Shown: one piece after another, positions 24,472 through 33,077 of the stretch
How positions within the stretch are numbered: the first letter of the stretch is position 1
Layout of the letters: each line of letters opens with the position of its first letter
Assembly: GCA_012038135.1 (NCBI GenBank)
Contig: JAAVJQ010000003.1
Span: forward strand, 1 to 64,000
DNA: 64,000 bases
From: Salinimicrobium nanhaiense
Lineage (GTDB): Bacteria > Bacteroidota > Bacteroidia > Flavobacteriales > Flavobacteriaceae
Direction of reading: 5' to 3'
Position numbers and translations under genes: made by a program
The notes under the pieces: generated by a model
Seen by the model: only the letters and a program-made list of their open reading frames with translations
What the model was told of the DNA's origin: nothing
The model's database searches: none

Positions 24472-24939
24472 TTAATGCACCCAGCTCTGGCCTTTTAAAT
24501 TCAGTGCGGCTCTCAGAACATCACTCTGGCTAAGCTGGCCCACGAGTTTCCCATCGCGGACAATTGGGAAGCGGCGGAATCTCTTTTCGATAAACAATTT
24601 AGCAGCATCGAGCACATTCATTTCAGAATCAATGGTTACTGCATTGCAGGTCATGCGTTTTTCCACCAGATTATCATCCATAGGCATATTATAGTATCTG
24701 CTGTCTGATATATGTTTCATGCAATCCCCTTCGGAAATTACACCCTGCAAATTACCGTCTTCATCAACTACACAGCCGCCGGAGATCTTGTGTCGAAGCA
24801 GTGCTTCCATTACCTCAAAAACGGTCTGATCTTTCCTGAAGGTCACCAGGTCTGTAGACATAAAATCCTTAACGCAAATAGGGGCACTTGCAACCTTCTC
24901 GGGCTCGGCCCTTCTTCCTTGAAAACTCTTTATTCCCAT
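24472..24939 (-). CDS. CBS domain-pair protein
   Basis: 155 aa with two CBS motifs: VKDFMSTDLVTFRKDQTVFE...GGCVVDEDGNLQGVISEGDC and RMTCNAVTIDSEMNVLDAAK...RRFPIVRDGKLVGQLSQSDV. Such pairs bind adenosine nucleotides and act as energy or redox sensors; no partner domain is attached. The start MGIKSFQGRR (24939) is preferred; an in-frame extension to 25017 is low-complexity and basic. Confidence 0.9.
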   Translation of the reverse strand: MGIKSFQGRRAEPEKVASAPICVKDFMSTDLVTFRKDQTVFEVMEALLRHKISGGCVVDEDGNLQGVISEGDCMKHISDSRYYNMPMDDNLVEKRMTCNAVTIDSEMNVLDAAKLFIEKRFRRFPIVRDGKLVGQLSQSDVLRAALNLKGQSWVH

Positions 24940-25067
24940 AGCACAAGTGTTTAAATATGAGCTTTTAAAATAGGGAATATCTTTCGTTTTGTTCCTTTTT
25001 TTGAGGATTATTAGCAATTATTTATGATTTAGTGAATTGTTCCCGAGGAGCTGCAAAAGTTTTTGAA

Positions 25068-25075
25068 TATATTTG
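25068..25075 (+). promoter_or_regulatory. possible -7 box of the M28 peptidase gene
   Basis: TATATTTG fits TAnnTTTG and ends 3 bases before the ATG at 25079, the same arrangement as metG. No TTG is present 17-19 bases upstream, so it is less certain. Confidence 0.35.
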
Positions 25076-25078
25076 AGG

Positions 25079-27394
25079 ATGTCAAAATCCTTCCAGGCAT
25101 TTATTGCTGTTCTCATTCTTATTTCAGGCGTAGTTTGGAGCTTCTATAATACGAGGCCTCAGGTAGATCTTTCCCGCGAAATACCTCCACATCAATTTTC
25201 TACAGCCCGGGCTTTGGAACATGTAAAGTCCCTGGCGAAAGAGCCGCATTATGTAGGTAGTACTGCCCATCGCTATGCCCGTAATTATATTGTTTCACAA
25301 CTTGAGGCCATGGACCTGTTGGTTGAAACGCAGGAGGGATATACCCTTAACAAAATAGGGATCCTTACCCGGCCTCAAAACATTATGACGCGAATTCAAG
25401 GTTCCGGAACCGGAAAGGCGCTGCTGTTGATGAGCCATTACGACAGTGCCATGCATTCTTCTCCCGGGGCGAGCGATGCAGCCAGCGGAGTCGCTACCAT
25501 TCTGGAAGGAATCCGTGCATATCTTGCCTCCGGAAAGACTCCCGAAAATGATATAATTATTCTTTTTACCGATGCTGAGGAATTAGGACTCAATGGGGCT
25601 GAGCTTTTTGTAGAGCAACATCCCTGGGCTAAAGACGTGGGACTGGCCCTGAATTTTGAATCCCGCGGCAGTGGCGGAAGTCCTTATATGCTACTTGAAA
25701 CCAACGAAGGTAACAAGGCACTTATTGAGCATTTCTCAAAAGCCGGAGTGGAATATCCCGTGACCAGTTCTTTGTACTACAGTATCTATAAAATGCTGCC
25801 AAACGACACAGATCTCACCGTATTAAGGGAACAGGGGGATATTACAGGATTTAATTTTGCGTTTATAGACGATCACTTTGATTACCACACAGCAACAGAC
25901 GTTCCGGAGAACCTTGATCCCGTAACCCTCGAGCATCAGGGAAGTTACCTGATGCCCTTATTGTATCACTCCGTCGGGGTTTCTCTGGGTGCACTTTCGT
26001 CAGAACAGGATGTTATTTTCCTGAATATACCTGGCTTTGACCTTATTAAATATCCTTACGAATGGATCTTTCCCTTGTTGATCATGGCAGTTGTGTTGCT
26101 TATCTTTTTGATCTTCTTCGGAAAAATGAGGAATCGGCTGCCGTTAACCGCAGTGGCCAAAGGATTTATTCCGCTGTTACTGTCGCTGGTGTTGGTGGGG
26201 CTGCTGAGTTATTTCTTCTGGCAATTGATGCTGATGCTTTATCCCGGATATCTGGAAATGGAGCATGGCTTCACCTATAACGGCTACTGGTATATATATG
26301 CAGTGGCATTTTTGACGCTTGCGGTTTGTTTCTATGTTTATCATAGATTCCGGAAACCTGAGAATGCACATCACCTGCTGGTAGCGCCACTCATTCTCTG
26401 GATCATCATTAGTTCCTTGGCCGCATTTTATCTAAAAGGAGCAGCTTATTTTGTTATTCCGGTCTATTGCGGATTGCTCCAGTTGCTGCTGCTTATCCTG
26501 CGCCCCAAATGGACATTACTTGCTGTAGGATTTTTGAGCCTTCCTGCCATTTTTATTCTTATGCCTTTGATCGTCTCTCTTCCAGTGGCCCTGGGACTTA
26601 ATGCGCTGTTTTTGACGGCAGTGCTCATAGGTCTGCTATTTCCGCTGTTATGGCCGGTATTTTCAGCTTTCAGAAATAACCAGCTGGCGGGTTTCCTCTG
26701 TTTCCTTGTTTTCATGGTGCTGTTCCTTATTGCGCATTTTAAATCTGATTTTACCGAAGAACGGCCGCGGCCCAATAGTCTGGTGTACTTATATGATGAA
26801 GACCGCGACCTTGCTACCTGGAACACCTATGATAACAGTTTCGATGAATATACAGCTCCATTTTTTGCTGAAGCTGCCGTAGAAGCTCTCTCGATGAACT
26901 GGTTTGGCAGCAAGAACGGAAGCGGTTTCAGCTATTCTGCTGTGGCACCGGAGATAATGATCCCAAAACCTTTTATCTCTGTTGAAAAGATTAAAGCTGA
27001 AGTTCCCGGGGAAGAGACGTACACCGTGAAAATTGCCTCGAACAGAAAGGTGAACAGAATAGAACTTTTTGCCGACAGAAGTATAGATTTTACCCAATTC
27101 AGAGCAAATGGCAGGGAAGCCGGAAACCTGCAGCCGGGGAAGAGTGATCTCCATGTTTTCAAAAACCGCTGGAGCGATAGATTACTGACTTATTATGCTG
27201 CCAATCAGGACACTTTACGCCTGCAAATGAGTCTGGAAGCAGGAATAAATCCTGAAATTACCATTTTAGAAGCTGCATATGACCTGCATGACAATCCGCA
27301 GCTCCGGGTGCCGCCACGAAGTCCGGGGATGATCCCACGGCCCTTTGTGATGAATGATGCGATTGTGGTGAAGAAAAGCTTTGTTTTACAATGA
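25079..27394 (+). CDS. M28 family metallopeptidase with C-terminal membrane domain
   Basis: 771-aa membrane-bound aminopeptidase-like protein. A signal anchor (FQAFIAVLILISGVVWSF) precedes the M28 zinc peptidase domain (about 50-320) with LLMSHYDSAMHSSPGASDAA (metal His and Asp), LFTDAEELGLNGAE (catalytic and metal Glu) and DDHFDYHTATD. About eight membrane segments follow between 330 and 570, then a periplasmic domain. This arrangement resembles Bacteroidota M28 relatives of the Fxna/ER-type peptidases. It probably trims peptides at the cell envelope. ATG 25079 is chosen over TTG 25073, which lies in the promoter box. Confidence 0.9.
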   Translation: MSKSFQAFIAVLILISGVVWSFYNTRPQVDLSREIPPHQFSTARALEHVKSLAKEPHYVGSTAHRYARNYIVSQLEAMDLLVETQEGYTLNKIGILTRPQNIMTRIQGSGTGKALLLMSHYDSAMHSSPGASDAASGVATILEGIRAYLASGKTPENDIIILFTDAEELGLNGAELFVEQHPWAKDVGLALNFESRGSGGSPYMLLETNEGNKALIEHFSKAGVEYPVTSSLYYSIYKMLPNDTDLTVLREQGDITGFNFAFIDDHFDYHTATDVPENLDPVTLEHQGSYLMPLLYHSVGVSLGALSSEQDVIFLNIPGFDLIKYPYEWIFPLLIMAVVLLIFLIFFGKMRNRLPLTAVAKGFIPLLLSLVLVGLLSYFFWQLMLMLYPGYLEMEHGFTYNGYWYIYAVAFLTLAVCFYVYHRFRKPENAHHLLVAPLILWIIISSLAAFYLKGAAYFVIPVYCGLLQLLLLILRPKWTLLAVGFLSLPAIFILMPLIVSLPVALGLNALFLTAVLIGLLFPLLWPVFSAFRNNQLAGFLCFLVFMVLFLIAHFKSDFTEERPRPNSLVYLYDEDRDLATWNTYDNSFDEYTAPFFAEAAVEALSMNWFGSKNGSGFSYSAVAPEIMIPKPFISVEKIKAEVPGEETYTVKIASNRKVNRIELFADRSIDFTQFRANGREAGNLQPGKSDLHVFKNRWSDRLLTYYAANQDTLRLQMSLEAGINPEITILEAAYDLHDNPQLRVPPRSPGMIPRPFVMNDAIVVKKSFVLQ

Positions 27395-27570
27395 TCAATT
27401 AACAATAACCAATTAACAATTATCAATAGGCGACTAACAATCAAGACCTTTGGAAGCACCAAATTCCAAGCACCAAATTCCAAGCACCAAATTCCAAGCA
27501 AATTCCAAAACCCGCAACTTTTTACTTAAGTTGTTGTAATTTCAAATTTATTAAACCTTAATCCTTAGAT
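27395..27570. repeat. short tandem repeats
   Basis: 'caattaacaataaccaatta'-type repeats at about 27394-27430 are followed by a tandem 'caccaaattccaag' unit (14-15 bases) repeated three to four times at 27457-27503. The same phrase occurs once at about 35531. No gene. Confidence 0.6.
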
Positions 27571-28386
27571 ATTAAACCTTCAAAGAACATATCGATCCTC
27601 GGAACGGGCTGGCTGGGATTGCCGCTGGCAAAAATGCTGCTTGCTGAAGGTTTTTCAGTAAAGGGTTCGACGACTTCTGCTGAAAAACTACCCACTTTAA
27701 GAAACGCCGGAATAAAGCCTTACCAGATCAAGGTAGCTTCGGAAGGAATAGAGGGAGATATAGCCGATTTTCTGTCGGCTACTGATGTTCTTGTCGTAGA
27801 TTTTCCCCCGGGACTGAGAAAGGATCCCAAAATGGATTATTCAGGAGCTATACGACTCCTTTCTGAAGCAATTGCGGCTTCAGGTGTCAAAAAGGTCATT
27901 TTTGTGTCCTCTATTTCCGTTTATGAAGAGACTAAAGATTTCAAGATCTATACCGAAGATGCCGAACCTAATGCAACATCAGTTTCGGGAAGGGAGATCA
28001 TTTCCGCAGAAAAGATCATGCTCCAGAATCCCATTTTTGACACCACAATAATTCGATTTGGCGGACTGATAGGGGCGGGGAGACATCCGTTAAAATATCT
28101 TGCCGGCAGGAGCGCACTCGGTAATCCGCTGGGTCCGGTAAATTTGATCCATCTCAGGGACTGTAAACAGGTCATAAAAAAGGTACTTCAAAAAGATCTT
28201 TTTGGAGAAGTATACAACGCAGTTTATCCTTTGAATCCTCCCCGGGAGAAATATTATCAGGAAAAGGCCAGGGAAGCAGGCCTGGAAATTCCGGAATTTG
28301 ATCATTCCAAAGCTTCCGAAGGAAAGATCATTTCGGCTTCAAAAGTAATGCGGGAGCTGGAGGTGGATTTTCAGGAGAAGATTTGA
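27571..28386 (+). CDS. YeeZ-like NAD(P)-binding epimerase-family protein, non-canonical start
   Basis: About 271 aa, related to E. coli YeeZ (extended SDR/epimerase fold). The nucleotide-binding motif ILGTGWLGLPLAKML is followed by VKGSTTSAEKL, FVSSISVYEET, IRFGGLIGAGRHPLKYLAGR, LIHLRDC and KIISASKVM. The motif is essential, yet it starts upstream of the first ATG/GTG/TTG-type codon (TTG 27619). In frame back to the stop at 27559-27561 there is no canonical start; ATT at 27571 (IKPSKNISILGTG) is the best place by alignment. So either a rare ATT start is used or the start codon was mutated. Cytoplasmic oxidoreductase or epimerase-like role; substrate unknown. Confidence 0.8.
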   Translation: MKPSKNISILGTGWLGLPLAKMLLAEGFSVKGSTTSAEKLPTLRNAGIKPYQIKVASEGIEGDIADFLSATDVLVVDFPPGLRKDPKMDYSGAIRLLSEAIAASGVKKVIFVSSISVYEETKDFKIYTEDAEPNATSVSGREIISAEKIMLQNPIFDTTIIRFGGLIGAGRHPLKYLAGRSALGNPLGPVNLIHLRDCKQVIKKVLQKDLFGEVYNAVYPLNPPREKYYQEKAREAGLEIPEFDHSKASEGKIISASKVMRELEVDFQEKI

Positions 28387-28497
28387 TCCGGATCCATTTC
28401 AATTAACAAGAAACAATTATCACGGCATTTACTTAAGCCATGAACCAAATGCAGAAGCGGCACGGTACTTGCCTTTATTCTTAAAAACGTAGAAAAC

Positions 28498-29103
28498 ATG
28501 AAAAAATTTACACTTATAATTGCAGGAATCCTATTCATTGGAGCCGGATTTTCAGGTTATTCTCAAAATAAAGGAAAGGATAAGGAGAAATCCAAAGCGC
28601 AAAAGGAAATGGTCAAAGAAGAAAGAAAAGAAAATAAGTCCCAATTTAAATTGTACAGGGAAAGAGAGCGCGAAGAAGATAAATTGTACCGCGAGAGAGC
28701 CAGGGAAGAAGCTAAATGGCACAGGGAACGTGCTAAGGAATTAGCAAAACTGCAACGGGAAGAAAGAAAGGATGAAGCAGAACTTTACCGTGAAATGGCT
28801 AAAGCAGATGCCGAATACTATCGCGAAAGAGCCAAAGAAGCTGCCGAAAGAGAACGTGATATGAGAAAACTGGATAACGAGCTGGAAATAGAGCGTGCTA
28901 AGGAGGAAGCGGAATACTACCGCGAACGTGCTAAAGAAGCAGCAGAGCGGGAAAGAGAGCTGCGTAAGGATAAAGCTGAATGGAACCGGGAGCAGGCTAA
29001 AGAAGCTGCCGAATATCATCGGGAAAGGGCCAAGGAAGCCGCTGAACGTGAAAGAGAGATCGAGAAGAGAGAGCGGGAACTTAAGAACAAGAGAAAGCAA
29101 TAG
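28498..29103 (+). CDS. secreted R/E/K-rich repeat helix protein
   Basis: 201 aa. A signal peptide (KFTLIIAGILFIGAGFSGYSQ) is followed by an almost uninterrupted run of Arg, Glu, Lys and Ala with a repeating unit close to YYRERAKEAAERERELRK, several copies at about 15-34 residue spacing. No proline or glycine occurs after residue 30, so a long single alpha-helix or coiled coil is expected, exported to the periplasm or surface. No enzyme motif. Positively and negatively charged residues alternate in the i,i+4 pattern of ER/K helices. Structural or envelope-spanning role is inference. A hairpin terminator follows at 29123. Confidence 0.8.
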   Translation: MKKFTLIIAGILFIGAGFSGYSQNKGKDKEKSKAQKEMVKEERKENKSQFKLYREREREEDKLYRERAREEAKWHRERAKELAKLQREERKDEAELYREMAKADAEYYRERAKEAAERERDMRKLDNELEIERAKEEAEYYRERAKEAAERERELRKDKAEWNREQAKEAAEYHRERAKEAAEREREIEKRERELKNKRKQ

Positions 29104-29122
29104 TTAAATTATTCATGAACTT

Positions 29123-29149
29123 AAAAGCCGGCAATTTGCCGGTTTTTTT
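29123..29149 (+). terminator. intrinsic terminator
   Basis: 'aaaagccggcaatttgccgg' followed by TTTTTTT: CCGGCAA/TTGCCGG stem and a T tract, 20 bases after the helix-protein stop. Confidence 0.8.
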
Positions 29150-29415
29150 GTGGTGCACGGCACGGATTGCAAATCCGCGCCATCTGCATCATGTAGTTCA
29201 ATATACAATATACAGTATACAATATAAAGTATACAATAGGAGAGGTTTCCCGCAGATCACGCCGATGTTCGCAGAAAAGTTATCCCAAGTCACCTGTTTG
29301 GAATTTGGGTATTGAATTCTGGTGCTTTTAAGTCTTGATAACTTTTGAAACTTTATGAGTGGCTTCGCACTTCTGTTTTTATAGATTTGAAGTTTTGAAA
29401 ATTTCGGGAAGACCT
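29150..29415. repeat. intergenic repeat, inverted partner of 35330-35405
   Basis: 'caatatacaatatacagtat' (about 29199), then acaata and 'aggtttcccgcagatcacgc' (about 29243) and gttcgcagaa. The reverse complement of 35330-35405 has the same order of AT-rich tatacaata units and 'aggtttcccgcagatctcgc'. Two copies of one dispersed element in opposite orientation. No gene. Confidence 0.55.
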
Positions 29416-29766
29416 ATGAGTGCATTTGTGATAAGTAAAAGAGACAACGGAAATTTTAAATTCAGCTTCGCTTCCAGGAAAGGGAAAACCATCTTCACCA
29501 GCATCGCCTGCAGGGAGAAATCTGACTGTGAAAAGATCATAGAGACCATTCAGCATGACCTGGAATCTTTCACTTTTCGTAAAGCCAGAACGGGTTCGGG
29601 AAAATACTTTTTCAGGATCACCCGCGGCGGATTCGTACTTGCCACCAGCCGAAAATTTTCTACAGAACTTATGCTTCAGAAGGGCATTGATCAATTCCTG
29701 AAATTTGTACCCGAAGCTGAAACTCTTGATTTCTCTATAAGCGAAGATGTCTTTACGGAACAATGA
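29416..29766 (+). CDS. YegP family (DUF1508) protein
   Basis: 116 aa. Start MSAFVISKRDNGNFKFSFAS and the repeated fold with GKTIFTS, 'FTFRKARTGSGKYFFRI' and ATSRKFSTELMLQKGI fit the DUF1508/YegP family, usually a tandem of two small domains. Function is unknown; cytoplasmic. The start at 29416 is chosen over an upstream in-frame ATG at 29359, whose extra residues lie in sequence without family match. Confidence 0.8.
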   Translation: MSAFVISKRDNGNFKFSFASRKGKTIFTSIACREKSDCEKIIETIQHDLESFTFRKARTGSGKYFFRITRGGFVLATSRKFSTELMLQKGIDQFLKFVPEAETLDFSISEDVFTEQ

Positions 29767-29837
29767 ACAATGAACATGGAACAATGAACAATGAAAAATG
29801 AAATGAAAAATAGTAAATTCAGTTTTGAAAAAGCACA

Positions 29838-31196
29838 TTAAAAACTGATGAGGTTGCTTACTTCGGTCTTGTCAAACTCAGTCAAATCAACTTTATAGCT
29901 TTGAGCATGAGGTTTTTTGGTATGACCATCCATTTCATAGCCTCCCAAAAGAAATAGCTGATTACTCCAGGTGTAGAAAGCAGGAGCCTCAACGTCCAGA
30001 TCTATTCTGTAGGTTTTTATTTCTCTTGAGTGGGTATCCAGCACATGAAATTTTCTTCTCTCATAAATAAAGATCGACTCTTCATGTGCAACTACAACGG
30101 GATCAATTATGGCATGAGGCAATTCCACTATATGCTCCCATTTTCCGGTAAGGAGATCCAGGGCTTCTATGTTGCTGAGCCATGAGCGGTTATTTCCCCC
30201 AATCAAAAAAAACCTTGAGCCCATGCGAACTCCTTTGGTTTCTTTTTTCACAGGCATCTTTCCGGCATTAAACCACAAACCAGATTTAAAATTAAACAGA
30301 TGAATATCATCTGTATAAGTCTTTAAACCCATATCATTTCTGCGAATTGAACCACCCATGACCAAAAGATCTTCATTATAGGCCACCGCAGCAGCTCCCG
30401 CTGCCTGGTGTGGATTAACAGGGTCAAGTTTTATGGTTTGCGTGGCAAGATCGAGGACTTCCACCTCATGTGAAAGAAGCTCTTTATTTCCTGCCCTGTT
30501 ATGCGTTTTCCCGCCAAGGATATAAAGTTTCTCATTGTGGTGGATCACGTTGTGATCGACTCTTTTTTTTATTTTTATGGGAAGAATATCCCACCTGTCA
30601 TGGATGAGATCATAAACCTGTATCACTTCTAAATATTCCCACCAGGACATATCGGGAAGGGCATCGTTCAAAATATCAAAAATGCTGCGATCCTGCAGGA
30701 CTCTTCCCATTTCATTTTTGATATTTTCCTCGTCCCTTGAAGCATCCCCTCCAATGATATACACGCTATTTCCTATATGAACAGATCCAAAAGAATATGC
30801 TCCATGTGGCATCGATGCGATCTCTGTAAATTTTATCTTTTTTTGTAAAATTCTGTAAGGCTGAAGAGTTACTTCCTCTAATTCATCTATGGAAGGAGTG
30901 AGAAATATTTCGTTTAATCCTTTTACGAAGTCACTCAATTTAATATGCCGGGTCTGGTAACCTACAGAGCTAAAAGAAATGGAATCATTGCGGGAGTTTT
31001 TCTTTTCAGGATAAATGGTAAAATGTCCATTTTTATCAGAAACCGTGTTGAAGGTGATCGCAGTTGAGAAAATGTGCACTCCCTCAAGAGGTTCTCCATT
31101 TTCGCTGTCCTTTACTATGCCCGCTATACCTTGTGAATACGAAAGAGTATTGATGAAGAGGGAAACCAACAAAAAAATTCTAAAAAGGTAAGGCAT
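29838..31196 (-). CDS. secreted kelch-repeat protein with carboxypeptidase-regulatory-like domain
   Basis: 452 aa. A signal peptide (LFRIFLLVSLFINTLSYSQ) precedes a CarboxypepD_reg-like domain (about 22-105: GIAGIVKDSENGEPLEGVHI and SFSSVGYQTRHIKL). Kelch repeats follow, each with a GG-type turn: NSVYIIGGDA, EKLYILGGKT, EDLLVMGGS, RFFLIGGNN and NQLFLLGGYE, forming a beta-propeller. Probably a periplasmic or surface protein that binds glycans or proteins; no catalytic residues are apparent. Related Bacteroidota proteins use the N-terminal domain in envelope assemblies (inference). Confidence 0.85.
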   Translation of the reverse strand: MPYLFRIFLLVSLFINTLSYSQGIAGIVKDSENGEPLEGVHIFSTAITFNTVSDKNGHFTIYPEKKNSRNDSISFSSVGYQTRHIKLSDFVKGLNEIFLTPSIDELEEVTLQPYRILQKKIKFTEIASMPHGAYSFGSVHIGNSVYIIGGDASRDEENIKNEMGRVLQDRSIFDILNDALPDMSWWEYLEVIQVYDLIHDRWDILPIKIKKRVDHNVIHHNEKLYILGGKTHNRAGNKELLSHEVEVLDLATQTIKLDPVNPHQAAGAAAVAYNEDLLVMGGSIRRNDMGLKTYTDDIHLFNFKSGLWFNAGKMPVKKETKGVRMGSRFFLIGGNNRSWLSNIEALDLLTGKWEHIVELPHAIIDPVVVAHEESIFIYERRKFHVLDTHSREIKTYRIDLDVEAPAFYTWSNQLFLLGGYEMDGHTKKPHAQSYKVDLTEFDKTEVSNLISF

Positions 31197-31608
31197 AAGC
31201 TAAGCTTTTGAGGTAAGAACAGGAGTTAGATTATATGGTCACGGCGTAAATGGTATGCTGCTAAGTTATTGTTAATATATTTCTAATTTATGAGATGGCT
31301 AAAAAAAAGCCTTTTGAGCCAAGGAATTTTGAAGAGGTAAAACTGCACGCCCAACTGCAGGATAAAAGTTTTTATCGAGCGACAAGTATGGTTTGAAGGA
31401 AAAAATTAACAAGAAAACCTGGTGGTGAGTAAGAATCTTCTGCAAAAATTTGCCAATATTATCAAAATTTTTTATCTTAATACTCGTAAGAATGTTGATA
31501 TATAAATTCATAATGAGGTTATGGAGTATCAAGAAAACATTTCAAGCCTGTTTTTGAAAAATCAATAATCCTTACAAAGGTGATTGTTAACCCCAAAATT
31601 GTTTGGTT
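31197..31608. other. gene-poor stretch with one very short frame
   Basis: Mostly AT-rich and without repeats that I recognise. One plausible micro-frame at 31295-31396 on the plus strand encodes 33 aa (MAKKKPFEPRNFEEVKLHAQ...) with no good ribosome site; it could be the truncated start of a lost gene. A minus-strand frame (31299-31532) opposite it is less credible. Confidence 0.35.
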
Positions 31609-31914
31609 ATGGAAACTTTAAAATACAGAACCAGAAGCCGAAATCCTCTACCCTGGATTGTTATTGGTGGCATTGTGGCACCTATTGTAATTTTATTATT
31701 GTCCCATCTATGGAGAAATCCCGAGTTGAGGGAAATCCCGGTGCTGCTTTTAATCCCGGTGGTTGGTGCAATGGTAGGATGGGGTATATACGCAATTAAT
31801 CCCATGGGGAAACCACGGGGCTTGCGAAAACCTATCCTGGTGCTTCTGGCCATGCTGGTTTATTTTATGGCCGCTGCTTTTGGGTATATTATAACCCGCT
31901 TGGGTGGGCTGTAA
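31609..31914 (+). CDS. small membrane protein of unknown function
   Basis: About 101 aa (METLKYRTRSRNPLPW...) with three clear membrane helices: IVIGGIVAPIVILLLSHLW, IPVLLLIPVVGAMVGWGIY and ILVLLAMLVYFMAAAFGYII. Basic N-terminus inside. An in-frame TTG 6 bases earlier (31603) is possible but ATG 31609 is preferred. No named family; downstream lies a region of gene relics. Confidence 0.65.
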   Translation: METLKYRTRSRNPLPWIVIGGIVAPIVILLLSHLWRNPELREIPVLLLIPVVGAMVGWGIYAINPMGKPRGLRKPILVLLAMLVYFMAAAFGYIITRLGGL

Positions 31915-31984
31915 AACCGGGAACCGGATGTCAAAATGAATCTCCCGAAAAAAGGATTATGGAAACCCGCTGCTTTTGGGGGTA

Positions 31985-32214
31985 GTCAGCTCCCAAGTTA
32001 TGAGCAGCCGCAGGTGATCAAGGGTTCTTATTTTTTATTCGCTGCCAAGCCTGTGTATAAGCAGTGCGGCTCTTTGTGTAAGCGGGATGAAAGTTTCCAG
32101 GTTTATGGGTATAATGATCACCTCGCCGAGTTCTTCTGCGTTTTCTTTTAAAAAGATGGTCAAATGCTCTTTTCCGGCCAGTACTTCCCTGGATTCACCA
32201 ATACTGTAGGTCAT
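31985..32214. pseudogene. mosaic of gene relics (RidA, M20 peptidase, TonB-receptor-like)
   Basis: Three fragments are fused. Bases 31985-32025 match RidA codons at 36057-36098 (YEQPQVI on the plus strand). Bases 32030-32103 match the 3' end of the M20 peptidase gene at 38519-38592 (minus strand, FIPLTQRA.LLIHRLGS) at roughly nine in ten positions. Bases 32104-32214 read on the minus strand as GESREVLAGKEHLTIFLKEN-AEELGEVIII, like the N-terminal domain of SusC-type receptors. The first two keep the order and orientation of the intact genes at 35732-39811, as if a second copy of that locus had collapsed by deletion. Confidence 0.65.
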
Positions 32215-32289
32215 CAAAGTGCAAGAAATTCATTTTCCGGAAATCAAATTGGAACCCTCACCACATATTTAAGGAGGTCCCGGAATCAA

Positions 32290-32664
32290 TTAAAGTTTTC
32301 GATAAAGTAATTGTGGCTGCCTTATATAGGCGGCAAAAATGGTGGCCATAAGGATAAGGATTACCATTTCAGAAGGCTTTCCTTTATACATATGGATCAG
32401 CACGATAAAGATCATATACAGCACCAACATTGAAGTGCCAAGCAACATGGTTTTGCGGAATAAGAACAGTGCTGTTCCGGTTAATAGAAAGATCCCCGCT
32501 GTGATCATTACAGCAGCACTTTCTACTATTTTTCCCGTTTGGTTTGGATCAAGTAATTTATCCAGCGCATTAGGAACATAATATAAAGTAATTATCAGCG
32601 AAGGTAACCAGATCAATATTTTGCTGAGTGTTCTGTCTCTTCCCGTTATTTTTTGTTCGCCCAA
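32290..32664 (-). CDS. DoxX-like small membrane protein
   Basis: 124 aa with four predicted membrane helices (ILIWLPSLIITLYYVPNAL, AVMITAGIFLLTGTALFLF, LLGTSMLVLYMIFIVLIHM and VILILMATIFAAYI). The helix count and the YVPNALDKLL segment resemble DoxX-like proteins, but the match is loose. The start is TTG at 32664; there is no ATG in frame upstream before a stop. A TAnnTTTG-like box with one extra T lies right at this start, so the mRNA may be nearly leaderless. Function unknown. Confidence 0.55.
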   Translation of the reverse strand: MGEQKITGRDRTLSKILIWLPSLIITLYYVPNALDKLLDPNQTGKIVESAAVMITAGIFLLTGTALFLFRKTMLLGTSMLVLYMIFIVLIHMYKGKPSEMVILILMATIFAAYIRQPQLLYRKL

Positions 32665-32731
32665 AATATAGAATTTTGATAGATTTTAAAGAGTCCATTT
32701 TAGCGTCCTCCGGATTAGAGCTCTCAGGAGC

Positions 32732-32863
32732 CTATTTTTTCAGTTTATCGATCTTCTGTTTTAACTCCTCAATTTGACCTACGAGCCTGTTGACATTTTT
32801 AGGAGTTGAATAAATTTGGTAGAGGATGACCAGGGCCATTCCTAAGAAGATAAGATTTTCCAT
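32732..32863 (-). CDS. 43-aa single-helix membrane microprotein
   Basis: A short frame reads MENLIFLGMALVILYQIYST, then PKNVNRLVGQIEELKQKIDK and LKK. It has one N-terminal membrane helix followed by a charged amphipathic helix with heptad-like Leu/Ile spacing, an arrangement typical of real bacterial membrane microproteins. It lies 68 bases upstream of the DoxX-like gene on the same strand and may be co-transcribed. No database family recognised; likelihood of being real rests on the composition. Confidence 0.5.
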   Translation of the reverse strand: MENLIFLGMALVILYQIYSTPKNVNRLVGQIEELKQKIDKLKK

Positions 32864-32985
32864 ATTTTCAGTAATTATACAAGTTGCCAACACTGCTGCC
32901 GGAAGTGATCAGGAATATTCTTTTATACTGTCATGTGTAGGGAAGAGCAGCAGCCACTAATATAGTGGTAAATCATTAACACTTA

Positions 32986-33020
32986 CTAAAAAAAAGAATC
33001 TTCTAAAGAAGAAGCTTTTT
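32986..33020 (-). terminator. putative terminator of the MFS gene
   Basis: On the minus strand an AAGCTTCTTC/GAAGATTCTT hairpin is followed by a T8 run, about 60 bases after the MFS stop. Confidence 0.4.
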
Positions 33021-33077
33021 AAAAATAATGTGGGATAAGTTCTTTGAACAGGCTATTATCCCGCTTCTTCCTGGACT

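Noticed and set aside
27457..27503. CRISPR or attachment-site array of 14-mers
   Set aside because: Head-to-tail units with no spacers; a simple tandem repeat.
31299..31532. 77-codon minus-strand frame
   Set aside because: AT-rich, no motif, no ribosome site.
31936..32151. 71-codon plus-strand frame
   Set aside because: Runs through fused relics of RidA and (antisense) M20 peptidase; not a functional gene.
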